From positions 3,255,501-3,319,500 of the forward strand of contig NC_088325.1 of NCBI RefSeq assembly GCF_910592395.1: a stretch of DNA of 64,000 nucleotides. The letters run 5' to 3'. The stretch's first letter is position 1, and every line of letters starts with the position of its first letter. The stretch comes from Lineus longissimus. Lineage: Eukaryota > Nemertea > Pilidiophora > Heteronemertea > Lineidae. The notes beneath the pieces were generated by a model, which was not told the DNA's origin, made no database searches, and saw nothing but the letters and a program-made list of their open reading frames with translations. Position numbers and translations under genes: made by a program. Below, piece after piece: positions 1 to 10,780 of this stretch.

Positions 1-135
1 GTTTGGCCTGAGCCAGCAATGGGCAAATAAACGGAATGAGACTTAAAAGAAAGTTGAATATCCCCCAGAACAATGCAGAGAGGGTGTTTAAAACAAATTA
101 GGCATATTCCTCAAGACCAGGCATAAGTTGATAGC

Positions 136-384
136 GGGTGTGTACAAAACTAAGGCCTAAGACCTAAGACCCATAACTTTTTTCTTTTGTGGCATTGATA
201 TGTTGCCTTTAAAGTAACTTATCTATGCATATTGGTGATGTTTTATTGCTGATGCAAACCACCAAATCCTGCTAACCGAAAACTTGAAGAAAAAAGTATG
301 GGTCTTAGTATTTTACTTCAGGGATCTGTAGTAAAAAAAACTAAGAGAGGTCTTAGGTCTGAGGTCTTAGATTTACATACACCC
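136..384. mobile_element. hAT-like MITE with target-site duplication
   Basis: The ends are inverted copies. The left end reads GGGTGTGTACAAAACTAAGG and continues into CCTAAGACC; the reverse complement of the right end reads GGGTGTATGTAAATCTAAGA and continues into CCTCAGACC. Just outside lie GTTGATAGC (127-135) and GTTTATAGC (385-393), a 9-bp pair with one mismatch. A duplication of 8-9 bp fits insertion by a hAT-type transposase, which is known to make 8-bp duplications. The 249-bp body has no reading frame, so the element is non-autonomous. Assigning it to hAT is an inference from the duplication length. Confidence 0.6.
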
Positions 385-393
385 GTTTATAGC

Positions 394-3300
394 TACTCGG
401 GCTAACAGTGCGTATCAAGAAATTTATACCGGTTATAGTAAGCACTTTTACTGATCGATAAAATGTTTGAAATCCGATTGACTCTGAGGAACAAAATTTG
501 ATAACATCTTAGGTTTGTTTCTTTGAAGATCGTCAGCTGATAATGCTTCAGATCATTTTCTTCATAGAATTCTTAAATAACATTTTGCACGATGGCTTCT
601 TATTCAAAATATGCAGAGTTATTCGAACTGGAATTAACGTGATGTACAGACACGATAGAACTCGAATTTCGCGCAATTTACACTTGAATTACAAGCCATG
701 TGGCCTGTCCCTGCTGCATGTTTGTTTTTTATTTCATTAGTAAGCAATTTTCTGAGAGTGAGTGGTTGATGTTTTTTCAATTTTGAAATAATCGACAAAA
801 CATCACTTGTTATTTTTGGAACACGCAATTCCTAACACCGGAGACCTCAATCCCAATGAGAGGCAACCTAGCATTTGCTGCGGAGCAGAAGTACGCTAGT
901 GCACGGTGCAAGTATCGCTAAGCCACCGTTACCTTTGACGAGGCCTGGAGATTGGGGAGACATTTCGCGCCGCCCGACATGCCCGAGTACATCCGAGGTA
1001 TACAATATTATGTAAACCGGCCCGATAGCACGACGCTAGTGTCATTGCCGGGGTGATCAAGCAATCAGTGACACCATGATACCGTTCCTCGCCTTTGTGC
1101 AGCGCGTCGCCAATGCATCGATCCGCAAAAAAGATGATCGCTGCACGGAGTGCTCACTCGGGTCCAATTTGGGCTAAAAGTGAAACAGTTGCATATAGCT
1201 CAATCAGAAATTTTTTTCTTTGGCATAACTCATTCAGATATAGATTTTTTTTGCAATTCGATGTTGAAAACAAATGCGACTAACATTGGCAGCTTGGTAA
1301 TAATGCCCTTTAAAGTATCCCCGATGGATCTTCCGGGAACATGGAGATATTTGGGCTATCATTCGATTTCTACTTGGCCGTCTTAGTAATAAGGTGACAA
1401 AGGACGAAATGGAAATTTGATTTCGCGTCAATTTAGCGTCAGGCAAACTAACTGTTTGTTGTGAAAGGGACCAATTTATATAACCGGATTCTCGCGAGAA
1501 ACACACAGTTGGATCTTTCAATCCATTAGCGAGGTATCAGCGCAAATTCAAAGCCTGCTAATTCATGCTGGATCGCAGCTGTACAGTACCACTCACAAGC
1601 TTAGAATTTCAACAAAACGTATCGAATATATTGTTAGTGGATATAGAATATAGTTGGGGAATATTTGCATATTTCTCCTTTGTTAGTTCATTGGTGTATG
1701 TTATATGCGCATAAATGAGCATTTTCATTTTGTTACAATCAGGCATTTGCACCTGCCGGTTTATTTGCGGGTCATTGGTCGAGCTCAGGCTTTAGTCCAT
1801 TCGTAAATGTAATATCCGTATCGTTTTTGGGCTCTGGAGGGCGAACTACTGGTCGGATTTCTTTGAAGTTTGATCTTTATTGGTATTGACCTCGAGATCA
1901 AACAGGATATTTTTATCTTACTAACTATTGTTTTCTATCATCCATCTGGGTAGGTTGATCGAATTCGGACAATTTCCGCTCTGTACGGTTTGCTTCTGGA
2001 CCAATCTTGATGAAATGTTCGGATTGTTGGGTTTTTTTGTCCAATGTACTCATGTGCCAAGAAGTAATATGAAATATCCAGAATCAAAATCAGGTCTATC
2101 CAGGGGACCCTCCAAATAACCATTGGACTTGGCTGATGATTTTTTTATTGTAGCCCGATCGATCCAATGAATGGGTTTCAACGCGTGAAACTGTACTGGC
2201 AGCGAAATAGTTAATCACGTATCGGAACCCTGTGGGGAAGCCTTTTTCTTGTTAATTATTCTCTGATAAACTGTTAGTGATACATTTAATCAAGACGACA
2301 ATTATTCGTCGATAATATCTGTGCTTTATGTGTTCAGGGTTACGTTAATGTCACCTTAACACGTCATCATATGCTCTGAGGAAGGCTTCGCCCTGTTACA
2401 ACCGGGTTAGCAGATGATCGATTGCGCCGGTAATCAGTCTTGCAAAGACCCTCGATTGACCGATCGTAGCCGGATCAGGCTATTATCTGCCGAACAGCCT
2501 GCGTTAGTCTCTTCCCCGTCATTCCAAATCAGAGTCTGGATTTCATTGTAATGGTATCTACTGCTTTTTTGTTTGCAGGTAGGTTTGAGGCATTTTGAAG
2601 AGACGTAAAACTTCAACATTTAAAAGGTAGGCCGCCGTTATGCAGCTGTCAATTACAACTCTGACCCCCATGACATTCGACTCTTTTTTTTGACACCTGG
2701 GAAAAAGGGATCGTCCAGGAATCGACAGTTTCTTACCCAGAGCACAGGATCCTTGCTCCAGGAATTCACTGCTTCTTCTTTTTCGGAGCTTCAGAGCATC
2801 ACCTGTTTTTCACTTGTCAGAACAGTGAACGTCAGGAATGCCACACCAATTCACATTTTTGGGTACGAAATATATTATGAATAGACTTGTTCCAATATCT
2901 GGGTAAGGGTTGGTTGGTTTGTGCAAATCAACTGAACAGTGCCTCCTTTAATTTTGTGATAACGATGCTGCTATAGGCCTAAGAGCAGTCCACTGTGTAT
3001 GTATAAAAGCAACCGTAAACTCACCTCTCGCTACAATCCTTGAAGTGCGCTGCCATGATGATGCTCAAATGAAATCGAGGCTGGAAAAACGTGCATGGGT
3101 GATGACTGACCGCGGTCGCCAGGCATGCGACGGTCTTTCGGCATGTTCGGCGGTCCCGTACGCAGGAATTCACCAAAGATCATCTTTGTTATTTTCAGAC
3201 ATTCGACGAACTTCGACGCTGATTTTAACTCAGTTCGTGAGGAATTCAACGCTAGGGATTTTTTGGAAACCTCAGGATGCGACGCAGATGTGGCGTCGCA

Positions 3301-4461
3301 TCAGTGTCGACCCCTGATGGGGGGGGGGGGGGTTCAGAGTTGTAATTGACCGCTGCATTACATTAGGCAGGTTTAGCAATTCATGCGAACGAGTCAGTTC
3401 AAAGTCTGTGGTGCCATGAGTCAGGTGTTCTGCTGATGCATTTATGCGACAGTCGTTTATACCTGGTTTCATAAAGAATCGGGGAAATCGGCATTGTCGT
3501 CGTCGTCGTCGTCGAACTTTATACAGCTGCATTTTTTACTCGCGCGAAATATACATTTACGAAATATTACGAAATATTTACATTCACTCAATATGCTAAT
3601 TAGTATATTATCCAATTTTGGCCCTTTTCCCAATAAAAATATTTTGGAAAAAATTTCAGTTGTTATTTAGGGGACTATACTGACATACCAGTTAAAAAAA
3701 TCGGCTGCAATAGGTTTTGGTCAAATCCCAGTTTCCAAGTTACATAGTACCTCGTCGTTCGTAACTCTTCGTAATCAGGCCTACGAAACCTGCCCATTCA
3801 TTCATGTTATTCCGCATTTAATGTCATCATTGGGTAGTTTTCGCAAACCCCCGGAAACGAAAACGCGAACGCCTATCCCATTGTTTGACATAGTTATCTG
3901 GAGGTGAAACAATGAAATAAGTGTTCACGTTGGCGTTTCGGGGGATTAGCGAACACGCCCTGTTAAGATAAACCCCGTATGATATCGCATGACATGGCGA
4001 CTTGGGCATCATTGCTCAACAATAAAACGTTTTGACCGAAGTAATTAAATGTACCATTATTGTTTAAAGGTTCTTTGGGGTCAACTTCGATTTACACCAA
4101 CCTATGATGAAAGAGAAACTTATGACTGATCAATATGGGAGTTACTCAAAAGCATTGGCCATGTCAGTAAAAATAATTTTTTTCACTCGGAGCAAATCTA
4201 TTTTTATTGTCACCTACATGTAATATTGTGTTTTCGTCAAGTGCAAATCAATTTGATTGTCACGTAATATTGTTGTCAGTAATAATCAATATCATAAAAA
4301 CAGGCGTGGCAATTTGAAAATATTAATCCCGTGTGGTTATTAGACGTTAGTTTTTGCAACCTTTGAAGAGCTACGGACGACCAAACATGTATTTTTATCG
4401 ATGATGGATATATTAGACTGACCTCTTGTGCCTAAACTGTAATAGTGTGATCATAAACTGT
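394..4461. other. No supported gene; simple-sequence patches
   Basis: No frame over 130 codons and no recognisable protein is seen on either strand. Local simple sequence includes a run of 14 G (3319-3332), a short CGT repeat (about 3496-3514) and a small perfect hairpin, GATGCGACGC with GCGTCGCATC (about 3277-3302). The short frames lack family motifs and overlap each other in opposite directions, as chance frames do. Confidence 0.5.
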
Positions 4462-4960
4462 GATGTTACACAGCCCTGGGAAACCGATGTAAAAAGACTA
4501 GGTTTTAAAAATAACCTGGTCTTTTTCATTAAAAACTTGGTTTTGAAAAAGAAATGCATATAACCTTGTTTTATTCCATAAAACATAGTTTTCTTCCATG
4601 AAACTAGGTTTTCTTGGAAGAAGCATAAGTTGATTAAAAAAATCTAGTTTTCTTTAAAAAAACCTGGTTTTGAACTAGATAACTTGGTTTTTAAAATCAA
4701 CCTATTCTTCTTCCAAGAAAACCTTTTATGGAAGAAAACCATGTTTTCTTCTTTAAAAACTTAGTTTCATTGAAAAAAACATGGTTTTCTTCCATGAAAC
4801 CAGTTTCTTTAAGAAGAAAACCAGGTTCTTTTCAAGAAAACTAGATTTTATCAATTATTGGACGAACGGCTTGCCATAACCGTGATGATAATCTTGTGTT
4901 GTACAACACCACTATCATTTGATAAATGGGATCTGCTCTAATTTCTGAGTTCAACTAAGT
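4462..4960 (+). repeat. Dispersed repeat (family 1), copy with expanded AAACCWGGTTTT interior
   Basis: The left edge (GTTACACAGCCCTGGG) and right edge (a stretch with GATAATC, TTGTACAAC, CCACTATC and GATCTG) match two other copies at about 14622-14785 and 37033-37190. Those copies are only about 160 bp long. Here positions 4495-4855 are filled by some 18 imperfect copies of a short A/T-rich motif built on CTTGGTTTT or CCTGGTTTT and its complement. The interior can therefore fold into many alternative hairpins, for example AAACTAGGTTTTCTTGGAAG (about 4585-4610) against CTTCCAAGAAAACC (about 4709-4723). No coding content is seen. Confidence 0.6.
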
Positions 4961-5107
4961 ACCTTTGGCCAGAACGATATGAAAAACAGTTTAATTGGAT
5001 ACAATTGCCACTATCAATGGTCAATGTCATAAGACCATGCACAATGCCTGTTCGTCTGCTCATAGCAAGTAGGCTAAATTGGGTAAGCGCTGGAATTTCA
5101 GCACTTT

Positions 5108-5594
5108 TTCGGGTGTATTCGAAAAAGCTGGATGTTGGACTGCTGGATTCACTGGAGTGTGACTCATGGATCACCACCGCCTGGATTGGGGATCGTTCGG
5201 AAAATGGGATATGATATCCATGAGTATATAGAAATTGGTTCCTTATACCTTGCACTTGCACTGCGATGCTGTACTGTAGGCTTACCGTGCATGTTGCAAT
5301 ACTCGGCCTCATGCTGTCATTATCAACTGTCTAATCGAATGCCCCGATTGGTCATTCACACCTTCTGTCGGCGTTGTAGTTTATGTAGAACCGCCGGTAA
5401 TATCCCGGCGATTTCTCTGGTGAAGAGTCTAAGACTGAGGCATCCATGTTGGCAGTGCCATTGTTTGCACTTGAAGCACATGGTGGGAAATGTTAGCAAT
5501 TTGGCAATTTGGCAATCCATTTAGGCGGTGGTGATCTATGACTCACAATCCAGTAAATAAAGCATATCAGTGATCCAGCTTTTTCGAATACCCG
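5108..5594. mobile_element. MITE-like element with about 72-bp inverted termini
   Basis: The left arm (about 5108-5181) and the reverse complement of the right arm (about 5522-5594) share GTATTCGAAAAAGCTGGAT, then ACTGGA, TGTGACTCATGGATC (right arm: TGTGAGTCATAGATC) and CACCACCGCC in the same order with a few differences. About 340 bp of unrelated sequence separates them. The overlapping open frames (4938-5312 minus, 5132-5524 plus) run across the arms and are not supported as genes. The transposon class is not assigned because no clear target-site duplication is seen. Confidence 0.5.
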
Positions 5595-6002
5595 CTTTTC
5601 GATCCCGTGAGTCTTTACGTAAATGTGAGATTTCGTCAGCCTCAGGATGGGTTGGGTGCAAGTTGTCAGAATATAATCCGACCCAAAGTCATAACTCGTT
5701 CAACTCCTTTTAAACCTAAGAGCACGTTCCGGAAATGTCAAGCGAATATGCATTAGCTTCAGGACAATATGTGGAAATGTCACTCAGCCGTTTATAGACT
5801 TGTCACTCTGTCATGCTGATCATATTGTCGCATCAGTCATTATGACATCCTCGCTGGTCGTCAATTGAATTTTATTTGATCAACGTCATCTCAATTGTGG
5901 TGACAGTTTCGCTAGTCTTCTATTGAATCGGATTTGGGGCCCAGCTTGATTAGATTGCACTTATTTCCCTAACGATATCGACTATTATCATCACCACTTA
6001 TC

Positions 6003-6158
6003 GTAGAACCTCCTTATTAAGGACACTCGGGACTGACAAGTGATATCCTTAATAGAGAGGTGTCCTGATTAGAGAGGTCAAATTGAATGGGATAAACTTA
6101 TTTGTGACCAAAACTAGTGTCCTTAATAGAGAGGTGTCCGTAATAGAGAGGTTTCCGC
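6003..6158. mobile_element. Short pogo/Tigger-type MITE, copy 1
   Basis: The ends contain GTAGAACCTCCTTATTAAGG and the complementary-sense motif AGAGAGGTTTCC. The interior repeats CTTAATAGAGAGGTGTCC. The same family occurs at 23936-24114 and about 37310-37482. Ends of the form CAGTRGAACCTC with TA flanks are typical of pogo/Tigger non-autonomous elements. No coding capacity. Confidence 0.55.
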
Positions 6159-6369
6159 TAAAAGGTTTCCTTTGCTAATGCATGCACCAAGGCCAAAATG
6201 GTCTTCATTCCAGTATATTTTGCCGAAATTCATATCGCCCTGAGGAAACACTTTTAAAAATTTGTTTTTTTCGGTGTTTTGTTGGTTCCAAGCTTGAGCC
6301 ATTGCATTACACAGCGTAATGGTAAATAAACAGTCACATACATTTCTCTACAGAATTGTCATATATTTA

Positions 6370-6712
6370 CGGTGGCTGGGAAAGGACATCACATGATTTT
6401 TTTTCAACATGAACATTTTTCTCAGGAAATGTTATCTCGATAGATGGACTAATTATCTCGAGCGATCGAGGTATTATCTCGAGAAATCGAGATAATATCT
6501 CGATCACTCGTGATAAATAACTCGGGCAATCGAGGCATTATCTCGGGTGATCGAGTTTTTTTTTCGACATGAAATTTTTTTCAGGAAATATCTCGATCGA
6601 TGGACTTATTATCTCGAGCGATCGATGTCCATCGATCGAGATATTTCCTGAAAAAAAATAAAAAATTTTCATGTTGAAAAAAAAATCATGTGATGTCTTT
6701 TTCCAGCCGCTG
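6370..6712. mobile_element. Hairpin MITE with TA flanks and an ATCTCGAG-rich core
   Basis: The left end (CGGTGGCTGGGAAAGGACATCACATG) and the reverse complement of the right end (CAGCGGCTGGAAAAAGACATCACATG) are near-identical. Both continue into a T-run, CAACATGAA and TCAGGAAAT. TA dinucleotides flank the element (6368-6369, 6713-6714), as for TA-targeting Tc1/mariner or pogo relatives. The 343-bp body is packed with self-complementary words (TATCTCGAG, GCGATCGAG, CTCGATCGATGGAC), so the whole element can fold into a nested hairpin. No protein is encoded. Confidence 0.6.
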
Positions 6713-6714
6713 TA

Positions 6715-8509
6715 CATATTCCATATACATGTACTAAATAGTATTATTATACACTTCAAAAATATTTAAAGCATGATCTAAAACGTTGAATAGACTAAAG
6801 GGCTAACTTCAATTGTTTTGAGTAAATACCTTCAATCCGATGTTGTCGAAGACACTGCCTAAGTGGGCTATAGCCATTAGCCAATGTAATTTAGATTATA
6901 TAGATTTTCCATCAACAATTTCGCAGTACCGTGCGTCGATCCTCCAATAAGATCAATTTGCGCTCGGAACTTCGTGAAATAGATTTGAAGATAGATTTGA
7001 ATCTACAAATTGATATGGAGTGTCTCATACCTGGATTAAGAAGTGACACGCTTTTCGGAGACCTTCAATCGTGCCGAGAGTGCCGCTTTCTCCGATGAAA
7101 TCTGACTTAATTAAATTTCACTCCTGTGGGTGTATTCATTGATCATGATCTTGGGGATGATACGGTGTTCCTTTAAGGCCAGCTTTGTGAAAGTTAAAGT
7201 TTTGGGAGGCTGATGATACCAGCAAAAGAACATTAAAACCCCGGTCTACCCTGCAACTGTTTTTAAAGTGGAGCTAAGTGTGCTGCGCAATCGGCGCGAC
7301 AACATGACAAATTCCGACCGGTGATTATTCAGTCCTCACATGAGTGTATGGAGCGAGCCAAGTTTCCCAAAGAGACTTACCCCGTGTCTCACAATGGCAT
7401 TAAGGATGAAACCAAAGGGGCTCATGGCTTCTGATCCGAGACCCGAGGCATCTGAGTGCAGTGAGCTAAGTCCAAAGCGATTTGACGAGTGTCTCACGCC
7501 GACGGTGATGATGGAACGAAAGACTTCATGACCGCTAGCTGCAGAGACCCGTGCCACGAGGCCACACTGCCCGCGCCTCCGTCAAACTGACTGACATCCA
7601 TGCAAGCAAACAGCTAAACAAATAAAATGGATGGCAGTAATGGGATTTAAAGGTCGGGATGTGGTAGCCATGGGAGTGAGTGTTGGGGAAATTGATGCAA
7701 CAATCCCTGAGATGACTCTTCTATCTAGAGTTATTTCAAAAACGTCTGTTATAAAATATAAAGATATCGGTATGGAGTACGAGTGACACGGTACCCCTGA
7801 CACATTTTCATTCGATAGGATTTTTGACACTGAAAAAAATTGCATGGTATTTCTTACCCAGCATAACTTCATTCAATGAATTTGGCAACGCGCTATTCTC
7901 TCTGTGCGTTGACAGCAAATTTGTGGAAAAGAAGCTACTTGCGCTGCAGCTAGAGTACACGTAGCCTCTACGGCCGTTGCGTAAATATGTTACCCGAGTC
8001 CAACGTTCCCCGTGTCTGATACCCCGCATGGAGTGTGTCGGACATATATTATTCCTGTAGCTTGACCTGACTCCAAGCCTTACGGTAACTCAAACTTTAT
8101 ACTAGTCGCTGACATTATTCCTACAGCTAACCCAGTCTCTTAACCACACAGTAACTCAAACTTGATACTTATGTCACTGGAAGATTAGCCACCGTCTGTT
8201 AGCGTAACCCTATACACCACCCCTCTTTTTACATTGCATATATTTTTGGGGTATTTTATCGGAGAACAATGTCATGTAGAACTCGTGTTACATAGGTGCA
8301 ATGGAACATGACTCACGTGCTTTGCCTAATGGTGTTTGTCGATCCCGATAGGAAGGTTTTTCTTGACGTGAAAATCGGCTGGTTAGGCTTTACCCCCACT
8401 GCGCATTTCAATGTCTCGTATTTCTGGATGAACCGGCGTGGCTTTCAATGAACTAAAACCCCGTGGCTCTTCACAGTCCTTCGAATGAGACTTAAAACCG
8501 AGGTTCGTT
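6715..8509. other. No supported gene
   Basis: Frames of 60-96 codons here (for example around 7336-7557 and 7582-7872) are short, overlap on opposite strands and show no recognised motif or convincing splice signals. GC content rises at about 7330-7580, which could mark an old exon or repeat remnant, but nothing identifies it. Confidence 0.4.
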
Positions 8510-8745
8510 GGTGTTTATGTCAGGGCAGGTTAATGACCCCACCAAGTGAAAAAACATGAGTAACTTCCGTTGAATCAACCTCTCGTCGAAGTCGGATTCA
8601 GTAGGCCAATAACGGCAATTGGCGCATAACCGTAGTGGCACGTATAAACGCTTACTCCGCCCTGAAGGAGGAATACTCCCTGAAGAAAATCACCTCCAAG
8701 TACAGGGTGAACGCTGAAGAAGAAGAAGAAATCGTACGAGAAACG
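8510..8745 (+). repeat. Dispersed repeat family 2, copy 1, with AAG tail
   Basis: This matches 13249-13530 in order: CAGGTTAATGACCCCACCAA, GTGAAAAAACATGAGTA, GGCCAATAACGGCAATTGGC, a CACGTA(T)AAA segment, then CGCTGAAGAAG. It ends in a short AAG microsatellite (about 8717-8730). The fixed 3' end with a simple-repeat tail suggests a SINE or the 3' end of a LINE, but no RNA polymerase III head is seen. Confidence 0.5.
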
Positions 8746-8787
8746 AATTACGAATTACAAACTTCTAGTTAAAAAGTAACCCACGTT

Positions 8788-9012
8788 AATAATAATAATA
8801 ATGTCACGCATTTATATAGCACTCCTCAGTAATGGAACTGTTAAAGCGCTGTGAGATATCACATTATTACCCCGGTCTCCACAGAAATCAATCAGGGGTT
8901 TCAAGGAGCAACCATAAGGCGCTCACTTGAACTTGACCAGTCGGGGAACCAAGGAGTGACTCGGCTGGGAATCGAACCCACGACCTCTCTTCCACTGCGC
9001 TACCGCTGCCCT
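8788..9012 (-). mobile_element. tRNA-derived SINE, minus-strand copy
   Basis: Read on the minus strand, a tRNA-like head lies at 9012 to about 8940. Its A-box region is GGTAGCGCAGTGG and its B box GGGTTCGATTCCC, close to the RNA polymerase III consensus GGTTCGANTCC. A body follows that matches the plus-strand copy at 21644-21897 (CGGGGAACCAAGGAGTGACT region, GAGACCGGGGTAAT, AGCGCT, TATATAAATGCGTGACATT). It ends in an ATT-type microsatellite tail. The tRNA acceptor stem is not complete, so this is a retroposon and not a functional tRNA gene. Confidence 0.75.
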
Positions 9013-10780
9013 GTTCCATTTTGAAGTCAGGTGTATCCAGTGTTATGTATTTTGCATGATTTCTACGCCCAATTCTGCGCTTGTTGAAAGACTGGCGCTG
9101 CTACAATGTAAACAAATTCGAGACGGCTCGGCCAGTTCGGCGCTACGAATTTATTCAAAACTTTGTCTAAGATAGTTCGATGGATTGGCAAAACAGTTTT
9201 GCTCTTCAAGGGACCCTTTTACATTTTCTATGAGAAACGGATGGTCATCAGCTAAAGAGAAAACAGTGGTCGTATGTCGAGTGTTTTTACGGTCAGTCAT
9301 GTTGGAGGGCAGAACACTGATTTGTCGTGCCCGACTACTGAATCAAATGCTGTCATAGTCATTTGGACTTGCGTTTTCTTGTCGGTCCCTCCAACATGGC
9401 AGGTGGTGACATCTTCGTAATTCTTAGTTCGGGAACGTACGAAACCGCGCCTATGTCTAATACTAGGAGTGATACGGGGTTGACAGGGTAGATATGATCC
9501 GGAAATTTCCTCGCCGCTTTTCGAATGTCACGGCACGAAGTTCCGAAGCACATCAACAGAGCGGCTGACCCTGTGATTGAGATGAAGTAAATATAAACGG
9601 GTCACGAACCGCATTTACTTTTAAACATATATCATTCACGCCTTACAAGTACAATCTATATGGTTGTTAGCAGATGTAACACACCACAGCCAGACATTTT
9701 CCCCTGTGCATTTCGGATTAACCGAATTCGACAGGATTACGTCGACGAGAACAGGTGTAACAGTCTAAATTGTCTACCTGGAAAATGTGTCCGTTCCTGT
9801 AAAGGAGTGGACTACTGTATATTTCTACCATTATTACCAATACATCTGGTTATAACAGCACATAACAGACTCATTTGCTCTCCGGGTACTCAATCTTAGG
9901 ACATTTCAAACTTTACACGGCACATACACACCACAACTGAAATTCGCCTCGGAGAATCTTTAAAAATTTATGCCACATTCTCCACTTTTTCCCAAGAACG
10001 TGCAATTCGGGGCAAAACACTTGTCATGTTTTGCTTTATGTATAAGGCGGAACAACTCGTGAAACGGACTTCATCTATGAACTGCAAATTATTCACGCCG
10101 TTGAACTTTTTGCGATTGTCGAAAATTTCTTTAAAAATCACCAATTCTATTTTTGTGGATTATTTTTTCCAATACTCAAACATTTTTGAGATTAACGTGA
10201 ACCGAAATTATTCACAAATTCGGCGAAAATAAAAAGACCCTCATGAAATTTTGTCTGGAACAGTATTAAAGGAATCGCTGCCTCAATTGTAACACAACGC
10301 CCAATCACGGCAGTATCCATCCCTCGTGATTGGGCCGAGTGGATTTAAGGGCAACAGCCTTTGGGGGCCACTCGTGATTTCGCCTGATTGTCTCCCTAAG
10401 GAAAATAACAAATTGTACAAATCGTGATAAAATTGTATTATTAATATCAGGTTTGGCGATATGCTGGTGTGCAGAGTATGTCAGCGAGTAATATGGATTC
10501 GATTTCACGTTTGAACCGTGTCAGATGATAAGAAGGTTTCGCAACTCTGCGAACGACGTAGTACAAACTACACATGTACGTATTCGAAGTTCCGTCATTT
10601 CATCTGGTACGTATGCCTGTTTTTAGACTGGCACGGGGGGGGGGACTTAGGCATATCAGATAGAGAGACAAGCCAAGTCATTTTTACCAGCAGAGTATTG
10701 TCTTCCACCTAGACGGCTGCCTTTTTACCACAACCGTTGTTCATGTTGTCTTTTTTACCTGTTGTCTTTTTTACCATTGT
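9013..10780. other. No supported gene
   Basis: Only short frames without recognisable motifs are present. Local features are a 10-G run (10635-10644) and the self-complementary pair CATGTTGGAGGG / CCCTCCAACATG near 9298 and 9391, about 90 bp apart. Nothing here supports a gene. Confidence 0.4.

Noticed and set aside
4938-5524. Overlapping frames of 124 (minus) and 130 (plus) codons
   Set aside because: They overlap each other on opposite strands, and both cross an inverted arm of the 5108-5594 element.
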